Shown: positions 11,591 to 24,212 of the stretch, one piece after another
How positions within the stretch are numbered: the stretch's first letter is position 1
Layout: each line of letters begins with the position of its first letter
NCBI GenBank assembly: GCA_900073065.1
Contig: FJOG01000029.1
Location: forward strand, 175,122-224,899
Direction of reading: 5' to 3'
DNA length: 49,778 nucleotides
Source of the DNA: Phialocephala subalpina
Lineage: Eukaryota; Ascomycota; Leotiomycetes; Helotiales; Mollisiaceae
The notes under the pieces: generated by a model
The model's input: only the letters and a program-made list of their open reading frames with translations
What the model was told of the DNA's origin: nothing
Databases searched by the model: none
Position numbers and translations under genes: made by a program

Positions 11591-13859
11591 TCAATCGCTA
11601 TCCTCGCCATCATCAGCTTGCGGTGTCCGATACCCTCCATCATCTCCACCCCCACCCTCGCCATCGCTATCTGCTCCTTTATCTTCTCCATTATTATCAC
11701 CATCACTATCAGCACCTACATCCCCAGCCTGCCCAGGACCATCATCTCCATCTCCGTCCTCATCGTCAATCACTTGATCATTTGATGTATCTTCTTCCTC
11801 GTCAACGAGAGGTGCTGGCTCATCGGTCCCATCGGAATCAGGGATATCGTAGTGGTTATCATAAGTAACCTCTCCAACATCAATATCCCCGACGTCTTGA
11901 TGCACGTAACCTCCATCTTGCCTCTCACCATCATCATGGTCCGTAGTTGGTCCATCATCGCTCTCTCCTTGGTCATTGTCCACAGTCATATCGACAGCGA
12001 CATCGACATAGACGATGGTCAAGCCCTCATCGTCACCTGCATCAACTCCCTGCATTCCGTCATCATTTTCATCATCTTGATGCTCAACCGGTGTCGCATA
12101 GTCATACTCTCCATAACCTTCGTCAGGTTGATTCATTCCGTACTCTCCAGCATCTATATCTCCTACATCCGACCATAACTGTTCCTCGCCATTCTCCGGA
12201 GGCGCTTCTCCTTCCGCAAATTCAGCATATCGCTCATGTTGGGGTACAATGATCTCGGCAACATCAAAGTCTCCCTCTCCATGCTGATAGTCGCCGTCGT
12301 CAACACCCGGCTCACCTACATCGACGTCCTCTGTATAGGTGATATGAGCGTCAATGACGACAACATCATCAGGAGTAGTCTCTCCGTCACCCTCTCCCTC
12401 ACCAGGCTCGTCTCTCTGCTCGTAACCACCGATAGGATGATCATACCCTTCATCCACAACCTGATCGATCCCAGTCTCAACCTCAGTATACTCAACATAC
12501 GTCACGCCCTCTTCAGCAATGTGGGTATGATGTTGCTGTGGTGCACCTTCTCCCTCTGCGATCCAATACCCAGTGCTGTGTGCAACAGGTAGAGCTTCTT
12601 CCCCAACGATGAGAATGTTTGCGGACATCGGGACACTGTATTGCTCGTACTCATCCACGATAACTTCACGGTCGTGACTGTATAGATGAGAGACAGGGAC
12701 GTATGGCTGCGAAGTCATAGTAGACTCCAACCCTTCAGGGGCTTGTGTATGCTGAGGAAGTTGGGAATGGGATTGGGCTTGTGGGTCAGCATGAAGTGTT
12801 GTTTGATCATGTTGAAGGACGTGTGGAGGGTTGACGTGGACGTCCTTGACGCTTAGCTTCGGGGTAGCGTTTGGCTTCGCAGCTGTTTTCGTGTCGGGAA
12901 CTGGCTTAGCTGCACTGGGTGCAGGTGTCTTCACAGCAGGCGCAGGAGTGGATTTTGCTGGAACAGCTTTCGCTGCTGGAGCAGCAGCTTTGACATCTGC
13001 CTTTCTACATCACAGTTAGTTTCTCGCTCACTTGTGCAAACCATGCTTCAGATTGTACTCACTTGTCATCGCCGAGCAAACCACCAAGCGCACCAAGGAA
13101 TGTACTGACTCCGGTAATGGTCTTAGTTCCGTCGGTGAAGAACTTGTCTGTTTTCTCGAGAAATCCTGGGGTAGTCGTCGGGACAGAAATGGGTGCGGCC
13201 GCAGTTGGTGGTTGAACTGATTTGGTCGAGGCTGAACCAGGAGCTGCAGCTTTGACTGCGCTTGGACCTGGACCTTTAGCAGGAGCTTGAGGGCTCTTAG
13301 CCACTGCACCTGCCACCTTCAGAGGCAGTGACTTCGCACTGGTTGGGGCTGCTTGTCCAGTAGTGGGAGGCTTTGAGGCAGGAGTGGCACCTGGTGTAGA
13401 CTTTGGGACTGATGGACTAGCTGGCTTGGGGACTGGCTTGCCAACAATGGACGCTGTTGGCTTAGTTCCTGGTGCTGTACTGACTGCTTTGGGACTCGGT
13501 CCGCTTGCAGCCGCAGTGAGCTTTACCGCAGAAGGTGCGCCATTGCTTGCAGCGGTAGTCGCTGGCTTGCTCCCTGGAGTAATGCTTTGAATTGTAGCCT
13601 TTGCAACAGACTTTGATGTCGCCACGGAGGATACGGGAGCCTTTGGAGCTTGTTTGGGAGGTGCAGAAGTTGGTTTCGTCCCCGGAACAGGTGCAGTAGC
13701 TGAAGATTTTGGTACAATCTTCGTGAGTAGTGGAGTTGCTGGAATACCGTTGGTCTTAGGGGGAGCAACAGGTGCTGATACTGGTGTTTCAGAGATATTG
13801 GCAGTTGTGGTGCCATTAACTCCGCCTTGGTCGGGGCTCGTTGGCTTGACCTCGCCCAT
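11591..13859 (-). CDS. Large low-complexity protein: basic Pro/Ala/Lys half plus acidic half
   Basis: Two exons (13859-13063 and 13004-11591) joined across a 58-bp intron with an ACTAAC branch site, 736 residues. Residues 1-235 and the start of exon 2 are rich in Ala, Pro, Ser, Thr and Lys (PTSAPPKQAPKAPVSS type) with almost no acidic residues. The C-terminal ~400 residues are strongly acidic (Asp, Glu, Gly, Tyr), with recurring DVGDID and GEY/GEG blocks, and end in a poly-Asp/Gly tail. The only segment that looks folded lies at the junction (FLEKTDKFFTDGTKTITGVS, then a hydrophobic LGALGGLLG). No signal peptide or known domain is recognised. The charge layout suggests an intrinsically disordered diblock protein; function unknown. 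Confidence 0.75.
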
Positions 13860-15037
13860 TTCGATGAGTATTTTCTTGACTTCAATGGAGTGAAGAATCT
13901 TCTACTTTCCGGAAGGAGGCCTGTGGATGTACGAAACAATGATGTCGAAAGACAATTTCCAAGCAAGACGACTGCAGCTCTTGAATACATATAACAGTGA
14001 GCGGAGCATTTGGCCCCCAAACCCCGTTGATGCCAACCCCCGCCTCAGCTCCTGCATCGACAAGCATCAATCCTTGACAAAAGCTTATTTCTTCCCCGGA
14101 TTGGGTGCTGACGTGAGCAGTTTTCTGCAGATGAGGAGATGAGTTCGTGTGAAAGCGCGTGCGTAGGGCTGGGACAGGCCATATTATTCGCGTTCTCGTG
14201 TTCGAAGTGGACCCAAGTGACATTATCCTAGTGGCACAATCTCATCACGAACCTTTCAATACTTCAACTTCAAGAGCTATTGGACAATTCTGTGAAATTG
14301 AATCTTGTCGTGCAGGAGTTGTGCGATAAAGATAGCATAATTGTGTCATGGCCGAGTTGTGTTGACATGGGATTTATCCGATAGCACGGCATTGATGAGC
14401 CTCGTAAATGTAAGCCTTCGTACAGGTGGCCAATGGTTATTCAGTTGGACTGTTGGAAAGGCTTGACTTCAACAATTCAAAGCTTGTTCTTCAGCCTCAA
14501 TGTAACCGTTTGCGGATTCGAGGATGAATTGTGACACCGAGCGGCCGCTCTGAAGGTCGTGATTTTCACGAGACAACGCGGAGTTTCTTCAAGGATTAGT
14601 CTTCGGGACTCAGCTTAGAACCTTCCCAGTTATCATGATAGAATTGGAGTCTTTTGCTTCTGCATTTCGACCGATGGACCGATCTCAGCGTCGTTACCCC
14701 TAAATTACCCCTGAATGCAAGCGAGGACGCTAAAGCCTGGTTGCCGAGGATGGGATGAGGCACAGTTTTCAGCTTCACCTCACTTCATGACCTCCAACAC
14801 CAGCTTGCGTCGGACATTCAATTCGACCACTCGCAGACTTCGCAAAGAGATCTAGCCTTCAGATCAAGTTCCTTCGACACAGCAAACCTCTTCATGAGCT
14901 TCCCATAAGTGAGCAAATTGAGGCGATCCGATGTGGGGTCGAGTCACCTGACCGACAGAACACAACTCTGGGTATGTCTGGAGAGGAAGGATATGCCGTT
15001 CCAATAGACGAGATATCTAAAATCTCATCGTGTTAGG
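13860..15037. other. Divergent intergenic region
   Basis: About 1.2 kb between divergent starts (low-complexity gene on minus, HET gene on plus). No protein or RNA gene was recognised. A short minus frame at 14596-14778 has no support. It should carry both promoters. Confidence 0.45.
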
Positions 15038-17203
15038 ATGGCGGAAAACGACCTTCCGGAAGCGCAGATAATGCTTTTTAACCAGTCCCCCTTACCAGAA
15101 TCCCCACTTTGCAAAGATTGCCGAAAAGCTATCGACCTTTGGGGCTCTGAGAAAGACAGAGTAAACGCAGGTGACGGACGTCCCAGCCGCGGTCCCCCAG
15201 AGGCACTGTTGTTGAAATCTGAAAGCAGTCTTCAAGAGCGAGTTGCCACAGGATGTCGATTATGTGCCATGGTTTACGATTCCCTTGAAGGCGAGACTGC
15301 TAGTTTCTCGGGGGCGACTTTTCGAAGATATAGCGGCCGCAGCGAGAAAACGGAAGATATTCCTGAGACTTGGGGCTATATACGAACATGGAGGAAGGGA
15401 GGTCCTCCTGATGATAGGTATCGCGATACCGATTTGTCGATTCGGAGGTTTTACACTTCGATGAGTTGGAACTTCAGTGCGAGATTGCACCGCGTTGATG
15501 AGAAGCAATGTACAGGTACGTACCGGAGATCAGGAGTATTTCTAAAGTGGAAGTTTCGTTGCTGATATCATGTGGGAAAAGATTGCTCCGATGGAACCCC
15601 TCACGATGCCAAGACCCCCAACATACCTCCCTGGAGCCTCGTGACAGGATGGCTGAAGGAATGTGTTGACACACATCAAGATGCCTGCAACTCGGGAGCG
15701 TCAAAATTTCTTCCTACTCGGCTTCTTGAGGTTGGAACAATCTCCGAGCCAAGATTACGACTTCGATTGCAGGGTGAAATCGAAGCCAAGAGGCCATACT
15801 TGACGCTCAGCCATTGTTGGGGACCCGTGGTTCCAAAACGCTTGTTAATGGAAAATCTCGAAAGGTTCCGTAGCTCAATTGCCATGGATGGCATGTCGAG
15901 GACATTCAAAGATGCAATCTATGCGACGAGGAAGCTTGGAGTACAGTATCTATGGATCGACAGTCTTTGCATTGTCCAAGACTCAGCAGCAGATTGGCAA
16001 AATGAGTCAGCACTGATGGGCCAAGTATACGCGAGCGGACAGTGCAACTTGGCAGCTACTGCTGCTACAGAGGGGAGTCAAGGGTTGTTCCTCGATAAGC
16101 CTCCGACGCCTCAGGCTCTGATCGAAATTGACGGATCGAGAGACTTGTGGCACTTGAATGAGAACCCCGGCCATCACTGGGGCGACATCCTGAATTTTGC
16201 TCCTCTCAATTGGCGAGGCTGGGTTTTTCAGGAACGGTTTCTAAGTACGAGAGTCATACACTTTGGACGAGGTCGGATCTACTGGGAATGCGGACAGAAG
16301 AAATGTTGCGACTGGCCTGGAAAATCGATCGAAAGGGAAGTTAGTTCGAATTCATGGACAAATCAATCCAAGAGTTATTGGCAAACCATCTTGAATGGAG
16401 CTGGAACCGTGGACAAGGACAAGGCTGCGGAGCTTTGGGCCTCACTCGTCGACCATTACAGCTCACATAGCGCCTTCACGTTCGTGACGGACAAGTTGTT
16501 AGCGATCGGTGGCCTTGCGTCACGTGTACAGAAGTCAACGCAATGTCGATATCTTGCGGGTATCTGGGAGCACAATCTCCTGCCTCAACTTATGTGGGAT
16601 ACCGCAGGTGGTTCCATCAATGCACCTCCAACCTCGGAATACGTGGCTCCCAGCTGGTCATGGGCTTCTGTTCATGAGCCTATCCATCGCTACAGAATTA
16701 ACAAGGTCAACTACACTCCCTCTCCCGCTGTAGAGATTCTCGACATTGACATTCAGCTTGTCACTGACAACGAGTTCGGGCAAGTCAAAGGTGGCATCCT
16801 TTCCTTTGTCGGGAGGCTTGGCTTCTTTCAGGATATGCATGGGTTCGAGGATGGTGGGAATAATGAACTTCGTTTTGCTGGCCTTGAAGTCATAATGGAC
16901 CGCAGAGGGGATAGCTCAAAAGACGACAATGGCCACCGGTATCTGCTCGTAGTCGAGGAACAACGAGCGGATGGGAGCTTTGAAGGGGGAGGTCTGGTTC
17001 TCAAGTATGTCGAAGGAATCAATAGCCTTGGTGTAAAGATGGTCTTTAAGCGCGCTGGGTTCTTCCAGTTCTATTTTGGGAAAGACGGAAAAGACACGAT
17101 CGAGGAGATTCAAGATGCATTTGACAAGACAGTACTCGCTGCACAGCTACCGCTGGGACGTGAGAGGAGTGGCAAGCGCCAGTACGTGTGTAGGATCATC
17201 TGA
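15038..17203 (+). CDS. HET (heterokaryon incompatibility) domain protein
   Basis: Two exons (15038-15515, 15582-17203) around a 66-bp intron give 699 residues. An N-terminal cysteine-containing region (PLCKDCRKAI and GCRLCAMV) is typical of HET proteins. The HET domain starts near residue 232 with YLTLSHCWGP and continues through DAIYATRKLGVQYLWIDSLC, IVQDSAADWQNES and the MGQVYASGQCNLAATAA block; RGWVFQERFLSTRVIHFG marks its end. HET domains trigger programmed cell death when incompatible nuclei meet or when an NLR partner activates them; here that is family knowledge only. The C-terminal half has no recognised domain. No break is visible, so the gene looks intact. Confidence 0.9.
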
Positions 17204-17760
17204 CTGTCGATAACCACGAACTGAGACAGTGAGAGGCCTAGGCAGGTCTTGTCTCAAAGCTTAGTACCAAAATGTTAGTATTCTCAGTCTGCTACTTAGA
17301 TTAGGTTTAGCTTGTATAGCATCCAAAGCAATGCGCATTGAAGCCGTCGTCATGGGTCGTAGTCCTATGCCGCTGTGGACGTTTCAATCCAGTAACAAGT
17401 TTTGTGCTCCCGTCTTCTGCCGTTTACAGTTCTAGCTTACCACTAGGCATGCATATCTTGTAATTATCAAGAGTTTGCTTCGCAAAGTGTTGATTATTCA
17501 ATTGCTGGCGACCAAGCTTTCTCCGGGCGATAGACTTCGCAATACAATGAGTCTGGTTGCCACAGCTCGGTTATTCAAAGCTAACCCGCGCTCCAGACTG
17601 CCTCTGTTGTCTGCCAAGTTCCAGCCTCCGCTTCAGCCCGCCAACGCCGCCATCATATAAACCTTTTGTAAAGTCTTCCAACAACTCCACCCTCATAAAC
17701 TCATTTCCGAAACCGTCGTTGAAATAGTTGTCTAACAGCTCTTCCAGCAAATTTCACGAC
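17204..17760. other. Intergenic, no gene seen
   Basis: Region between the HET gene stop and the F-box-like start. The last 150 bp are CA/CT-rich and could be a promoter and 5' UTR. No other signal is supported. Confidence 0.4.
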
Positions 17761-18233
17761 ATGTCTTCCCAAACGCCATCACTCTCTGCGCTTGCACCCA
17801 AAATTCTCTACCAAATCTTCGACGCCCTCGATTGCCCCTCCAACCTTTCACTTAGACTCACCTCACCACACATGCTACACTCGATGGCCCGATGCTTCGA
17901 CCTCGACCTCGATCGCTATCGCTCTAGCAGGATTTTCATCTGCAAGATTGCTTGCCCGCAGACATACAATGGGAGGATTCAAGGGCACAAGGAGCAATCA
18001 TAAGATGGCTTGCGATGCCCAAACGGGGTGGACTCGAACACTCTCTTGAAGGCCTGGAAATCGACAGTGAACGAGTGCCTATGTTTGGCATGGATGTAGA
18101 GCTAGAAAAAGTCCCCACATACGCAGAGACGAAGGAAGGGATAGAAGAGTCTGCGGTACAAAACTTCATGGGAGAGCGGATTTCAAGGAAATGTGGGATC
18201 CATGGAGGGGTCATATTTTGTTCTGAGTGTTAA
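17761..18233 (+). pseudogene. Small F-box-like protein gene with apparent frameshift
   Basis: From ATG 17761 the frame gives MSSQTPSLSALAPKILYQIF followed by DALDCPSNLSLRLTSPHMLH, which resembles the short F-box-like motif (Leu/Pro-rich, substrate-adaptor type) of many small fungal proteins. Near 17925-17945 the sensible sequence moves to another frame (HLQDCLPADIQWEDSRAQGA, continuing to a stop at 18231-18233). No GT dinucleotide occurs between 17766 and the switch, so a normal intron cannot explain it. A missing base in or near the TTTT run does. Joined, it would be about 157 residues. Either decayed or a sequencing error. F-box assignment is tentative. Confidence 0.5.
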
Positions 18234-19139
18234 CCTACAAGTTTACGCGACTGCGCGGAGTGGGCGGGGGCAATGTAATATGGAATACATTGTCACACGG
18301 GCCTTTGTAAGGTGCCTTTCGTGACCATCGAGATTCATGCTAACACGCGTGACAGATGGGCTAGACGTGGCGTATCGTGCGACGCAGGTCTCAAAGCGGA
18401 GGACTTCAGAATTCCTTCAGAAGCGTGTATTGTTCCTTATCTGTCTCTGTCACCATTCCTCATGCCCCATGCATGCAGGCCACTTAACCTTACCATGCTG
18501 GTACTTGATCGTCCGATCGTCCAGATTAATTTCTAGAAGGTGTCTCGGCTAGCTGCACACAAACACCAGTTGCGCCATCTACACCACCAAGAAAAATCGA
18601 TGGTTGGAAAACTGCTTGGCAATTCCCCAAGCTCGAGATACAGTTGATATTTCGCTGGGAATTCCAAAAATCGGAGCAGATTCTCCCAGTTGTAACGTTG
18701 TGGCTGCCAACCGCTCTTTCCCGGGTTACCCATATTAACCAAAAGAACTTAAGCCTCTGTCAATATTCATAAATAATATCAAATTCTTTATCAAGTAACA
18801 GCCTTTAAGTTGACTCCTCAACTCAGGTAGACCTTGGGGCTTTGGTAAGATGATGATCACGTGCGTCGTTGTGAATTACATCATCACCGAAAGAAACACG
18901 CTAATCGCCGGCGGTTAGTCGCGTCGAAACGATACGGTTGAACGCGTAACCGGAACGCGAATCTAAATGATATCTCCTGTCTCGCCTTCAAGACATGATA
19001 CGGTAGTCAACGACTATGTAAGAAGTCCCCTGTTGTCAATGCCATTTATTAAACTATCTAGACTATATATCGTTCATCGTCTATACCGACGTTGCTATAC
19101 GACGCGCTTCACCCGACTACAGCACATGCACGAACTCAG
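18234..19139. other. Intergenic, no gene seen
   Basis: About 0.9 kb between the F-box-like gene and the 3' end of the NLR on the minus strand. Short frames at 18312-18552 have no family resemblance. A stretch at 18760-18800 is locally AT-rich. Confidence 0.4.
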
Positions 19140-22100
19140 CTACTGCAAATATTTCAATAGCGAAGTTCCAACGAAACGTCCTCCGAATACCGACTGCAGG
19201 TGGTCAAACAGTGCCAACTCGTCCTCTTCTGCCACTCTGTCCAAGGGATCAAACGGCAACAGTCGGGATAACACAGACCTTGCCTTCGTGGCAAGAGCTT
19301 CAGCTTCTACACCATCCTTCCTATTCTGGATCAAAATCTTAGAGAGATGGAAGTCTGTTCGTGCCACAGCAGCGTCAGGCCAGAACCCTTTGTCGGCCCT
19401 CTCCTGCGCTCGAGATAGTGCTGTCCTCATATACAATCTGCGGAGAGTTAGTAATGGGCTAGACACCAGCATTCATTGGCACTTACTCGGCTTCGTCTAG
19501 TCTTCCAAGATGCGCATATAACGCGCCCACAGCATAATAGCTCTGCAGGGCAAAGTAGGTAGCTTTACTCGTGCCCTGCAAGTTCAGGCGCTCTTGGAGG
19601 ATCTGTTCCTGCATTTCAAGTGATTTGTTTGCGTCTCCATGCTGCAAGATTATACTTGCCAAGTCGAACTTGTACCTCAGGATCAACTGGACTTGACTTG
19701 TTCGCCGAGAAACCAACTCGACAGCTTTCTCGGATAGGCTGATGGCATTGTCGAAATCATGACAATACATTCGACAGAAGGCCAGATGGTGATTGAACAT
19801 GGCATACTCAAATGCCAGCTCGTCATCACTACCCCATTGCTTGTATTTATCCTTGCATTTCTGGTATATGATCTCGGCCTCTTCGTACCTGTTGAATTGC
19901 AGGAGTGCGGTCCCGTAGTCTGCTTGCGAGTCACAGAGAGTCACTTCATCGTCTCTAGTCACAGCTCCTGGGATGGCGGCGGCAAGTTGCTTCTCTCTGA
20001 TCTCTAGGATTTTGCTGTATCGATCCCTGCTCTCCGTACGGTGACTGATCCCAAAGTATTGAACCACGAGAGTTGTTGCGACGTGAATGTCTATTCGCAG
20101 TTTGTCCTCATCACAGTCTAGCCTGTTTAAGATTACCTCGGCAGAGTTTAGCAGCCGTAGCGCATCGTAGACCACTCCTCGTTGCCACACATGAACTCCG
20201 CCGTCCCTAAATAGTTCTGCCAATCTGACGAAAGGCTGGACAGATGGGAGACCTTCGTCGAATATCCTTTGAATCGTGAGGACATGAGGAACATATTCCT
20301 TGAATACGTTCCATTTCATGGGATCTGAGGTATCGATGGAGGGCCTAGGCAGACGCTCCCGAATGAGCTTGAATGCCATATTGAAGATCATCTCCCTCTC
20401 TTGAGGATTGTCGTCCAAGTCTTGAAGCAGCCTATGTTGTAACAAGCGGTGAATCGAGAAAACTTGGCTATTGTTCTGTGCTTTCACGCTAATAAGCCTT
20501 CTGTCCATAAGGTCCGTGACCATTTTCCGACATCTAAGGGGCATTTCATTAGTGGAGAAGCATGAAGATACGACTCGAGTCTCTTACCGGAACGCGTTGT
20601 TCGTTCTCAGGAACGCCAGAGCTGGTGCTGTGTGGTCATTCATCAACAATTCTCTCTGAATTCCATCGCTGTCCAGGAAAGCCATGATCTTCAGCAACTT
20701 CAGTGCATCGCTTCCAAGGTCACTCAGTCCAATATTCCATATCGTCTCCAAAGCCATATTGGACGAAGCTTCGGGAGGGCGCGTTGAGAAATTGTTCCTT
20801 CGCCATTCGTTCCAGAGTTCCAGGAACTCAGCAAGGGAGCATTTTGATGCCTTGACATAGCCAACGATATGTGAGATTGCCAAAGGCAAGCCTGCGAGGC
20901 TTGCGATCTCTCCAGCCACTTTCCACTCTGGATGGAACCTAGTTCTTTCAAACTTCAGGTCCGATTGCATTCCCTGGATCAACAAAGACCGGCTTTCCTC
21001 CATGGCCATTTCTTTGAGGTTTATGCGGAAATAGTTCGTAGGTATCGGCGTCGGCGCAAGATCCGGTAGTCGCGTCGTGATGAGGATTGATCCTTGGGTC
21101 TTGATCATGTTGACAGGTATGAACTTCTCAGATATTAGCACCTGACCAGAAATGTACCAACTACTTATATCGCAAGAAATCTTCTCAGCTACTCACTTCT
21201 TCAATTGCCTCCCAAGAATCGACGTTGTCGAACACCAGAAGCCATCTCTTGTCACAGGTCTCAAGAAATTCTCGGCTCGATTCAATCAACTGTTTTTGGT
21301 CCCGATCATCTGCCTCCAAACCGAGCGCGAGCGCAATCAGACTAAATGTGTCCTCACATCCGACTCTAGTCTCGGATTGTGTCCAGAACACATATGCGTA
21401 TGACGATTCGTACCTGTAGGTGAACTCCCCAGCGGTAGCAGTCTTTCCGATGCCTCCGGTGCCACTGATTGTACATATCTTTCCTGGAACTGACAAGATC
21501 TTGTACATGTTCGCAAGGTCCGTCTCTCTTCCAACGAAATCATCGTCTCTTGGACGGGCAGATGTGCGCAATGGTAGCAGTGGTCCGGTCGAAGAAGGCG
21601 CATCGTTCGAACTTTGGACGTATTGTTCCCTGCCAGATAGCTTTGCCGAACCGCTGCGACGCATGAAATCGCCAATCTCCCGTCTTTGCCTGCTGGTATG
21701 GCCGGAAAGGTAATTCGCAACCTTCCGTTCTGCTCCATCGTCGCCACCCTTCTTCATCGATGGACCGAACAAACTCTCATCTCCCGAGTCGCCCTCTGAA
21801 TCTCCGAAGAAATCAAGATTTGTTTCCTCCGCTCCAGTATCAGCGGAACCTTTCTTTTCCGGCAGAATGTAACCGAGCTGTTCCTCGACGAAATCGTTTA
21901 GGATCTCGAGTTTTGTTCGACCCTCCGAAATGTTATCATCGAACTTCTGAGATTCCCACTCGTCGCTATCGTCTTCCTCAAAAGATTCCTCGCCGTTGAT
22001 GGAGGCGAGGGCCAGTTGCTCCAGGTGTCCGGCGACGTGAACTTTCAGCGCTTCTGCACCAAGCTTGACAGCGCACAATGGGCAAACATCAGCTTTGAGC

Positions 22101-23440
22101 CCTTTCTAGGAGTACCTCTCAAAGAGCGAGACCATCATACCCATCTCGTCTGGACCGCAGATGCTGCTGTGTTTCTCCTGAAGATGAAGCTCACATGCAG
22201 GGGCAGAATCAAATTCCTCATCGCAAGATTGGCATACCCAGACTCTCAAGATTCGGTGGCTCTCCAACTCATGTCGAAACCATTCATCGCGCTCACCATA
22301 CGTCTTCTCAGGACGTAAACACGTGTCGAACGTACACATGTATGGTTCGAGGTCTTCGAAGACGTGCCCCTCCCAGTCCATCTCAGTTGCTATTCTATTC
22401 GGAATGTCTACTCCATCGTGGCAATATGGACAGATGAACAATCCGCCTTTGTCCCATGATACTGGGGGCTTTGGTACCGTCATCGGTTTGACTATGACTC
22501 CAGCCTCGCTCATCGTCGTCACCAATTCGTGTCCCATCCTCAATCTTGAAAATACACTGTCGTCGTCTAGCGAAGGTGCTGTTGTACTCGGAGCAAGATA
22601 GCTAGGGATGGTACGGAGAGGAGGACGTGATGGCGGACTATCCTTCCTCAATACTGGTTTTTGAAAGTTGAAAGCATCTACTGCTACCTCCCTGAGCGGC
22701 GATCTCTTGATTCGTTTGGGCGTAGAAGTGCTGTTCATGCCACTGTATGATATCCCAGGCTGTCGCTTCTCCTGCAGAGCCTTCAGATATTTCCTCCTTC
22801 TCCAGTTAGCACACCCCAACCTCGTGATCAGAACCTGGGTTGCTGCTGGAAACATATCTGTGGCAATCTCGATGTCCGGAACGGCGTCATTTGGGTTGGC
22901 GTCGATGGTGTACTCATCAAGCGGGAATGGATCGCAAACATTTGGTACAACCCTCATGAGGCAGACCAAAAGCCCTTCAATGTTCTCGATGAGCATTGAA
23001 ATCTTAGGATTTTCCTTCTTTTCGTCTTCCAACATCAGACCCGGATCACTAGCATCGAAACTGCCAATCATCATAGCTTCTGCATCCTCCTCATCCAGAA
23101 CGACGGCCGTCTCTTGAACCTTCTCCATTCCTCTGACGAGTGTTGAGTACAGACTTCGAAGAAGCTCCATCACTATGCCGGACAGATTCTTTGTCTTGCG
23201 AAGCGCACGACCAAGGGAACGATTCGATGCCCCGCTATCCTTCCCCCACGTCAAGAATTGACCATACTGGCCCTCGATCGACGTCGAAATGACCTGCGAA
23301 GAGTTTCTTCTCGCGACAATGCATAGTCGTTCAAACGAATCTCGACACGTCTCAAATATCGCTGCTATGGGATTGGCTTGAGGTCGATGGTGATGCTGCT
23401 TTGGGCGCAGGGCTCGATACATTAAATTAGGTTCTGCCAT
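19140..23440 (-). CDS. Zinc-finger / NB-ARC / TPR protein (fungal NLR) with one in-frame TAG
   Basis: Exons are 23440-21197, 21141-20588, 20533-19487 and 19437-19140 (introns 49-55 bp); frame and length agree over 1,380 codons if one TAG at 22108-22106 (codon 445) is read through. N-terminal ~330 residues are a helical fungal region. Next comes a C2H2-like cluster (FICPYCHDGVDIPNR, YMCTFDTCLRPE, VWVCQSCDEEF) whose last member CPLC...HLEQLALASI lies just after the TAG. The NB-ARC has P-loop GTGGIGKT (about 660), Walker B WLLVFDNVD (about 735), ITTR and GLPLA motifs. The C-terminus is helical-pair TPR (QADYGTALLQFNRYEEAEII). Signal-transducing NTPases of this class mediate incompatibility and defence. 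No splice solution removes the TAG, so expression as one protein is doubtful. Confidence 0.82.
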
Positions 23441-24212
23441 GACTCATCCTGTCCCTACCCTTTCGAATTGCGTATATAGTCGGCAATATGGATTTTCGAG
23501 AGTCGAGAGAAGCTTCGAAAAAAAGACGAGGCTGTTGCTTGAAGGTGCAGAGCGCAGCCGCGACTGCTTACTCACGCAGATACTGGTGCCTAAGTGGTAG
23601 TTCAGAACTCGATCAATATTTGCAGTAAATCTCCGTGGCCTTCTTTCCTCTCCAATGGATTGAGCCTAGGTCGGGCTACTTATCTGGCAAACATGTGGTC
23701 GGAAGGAAGAGTGGCCTGGACTGACATGTGTGTGATGAAGGGCGACAAACGCACGCCGTTAATTCTGCTTGTGCAGCCCCAGCTCCCACTTCGGTGGCGC
23801 ACGTGTGATGCCGTTCTCCAGGATCGCCAACTCAGCCTTGCATAAGATATGGGCCAAATTCATCCCCTGAAAGCACCATCGAAGCATATCTATGATGTTG
23901 AGGGGGATGGATAGTGTTTCAATTTTCCTTTCACCCTCAAAACTGCGTTAAAGATCTCGATAGGTTTGTCACCATCGGCTTGCGGTGTGCGAAGGTGATA
24001 TGAGGGATATATATCAAGCAACCACTGCCATCCAGCATGCGTCGGCGGACAGTATGCAGCTTCGGGCGTTGAGTTGGGGGCTAGACCCAACTTGGAATCA
24101 GCCTGGCAGACCTGCCTTGTTCTTAGTCAAGAACGCTCTTCAGGCATTCCCACCAGCGTGAACAAGTGAATGTGCAAGATCAAATTGACATACTTTGAGC
24201 TCCACTTGCGAT
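23441..24212. other. Shared divergent promoter region
   Basis: About 0.77 kb between the divergent NLR (minus) and DUF7580-like gene (plus). No gene recognised; short frames at 23594-24090 lack support. Confidence 0.4.

Noticed and set aside
11543..12592. Several long plus-strand frames rich in His, Ile, Ser and Thr
   Set aside because: They are antisense shadows of the Asp/Glu/Gly codons in the acidic half of the minus-strand protein; composition explains them fully.
13363..13893. Plus-strand Gly/Ala/Val-rich frames
   Set aside because: Antisense reflection of Pro/Ala/Thr codons in the minus-strand gene, not an elastin- or collagen-like protein.
14596..14778. Short minus-strand frame of 60 codons in the divergent region
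   Set aside because: No domain, no splice partners and no conservation evidence; likely chance.
22080..22110. Intron that would remove the in-frame TAG of the zinc-finger NLR
   Set aside because: A GT occurs just before the TAG, but the only acceptors that keep frame give an intron near 20 bp, far below any fungal minimum.
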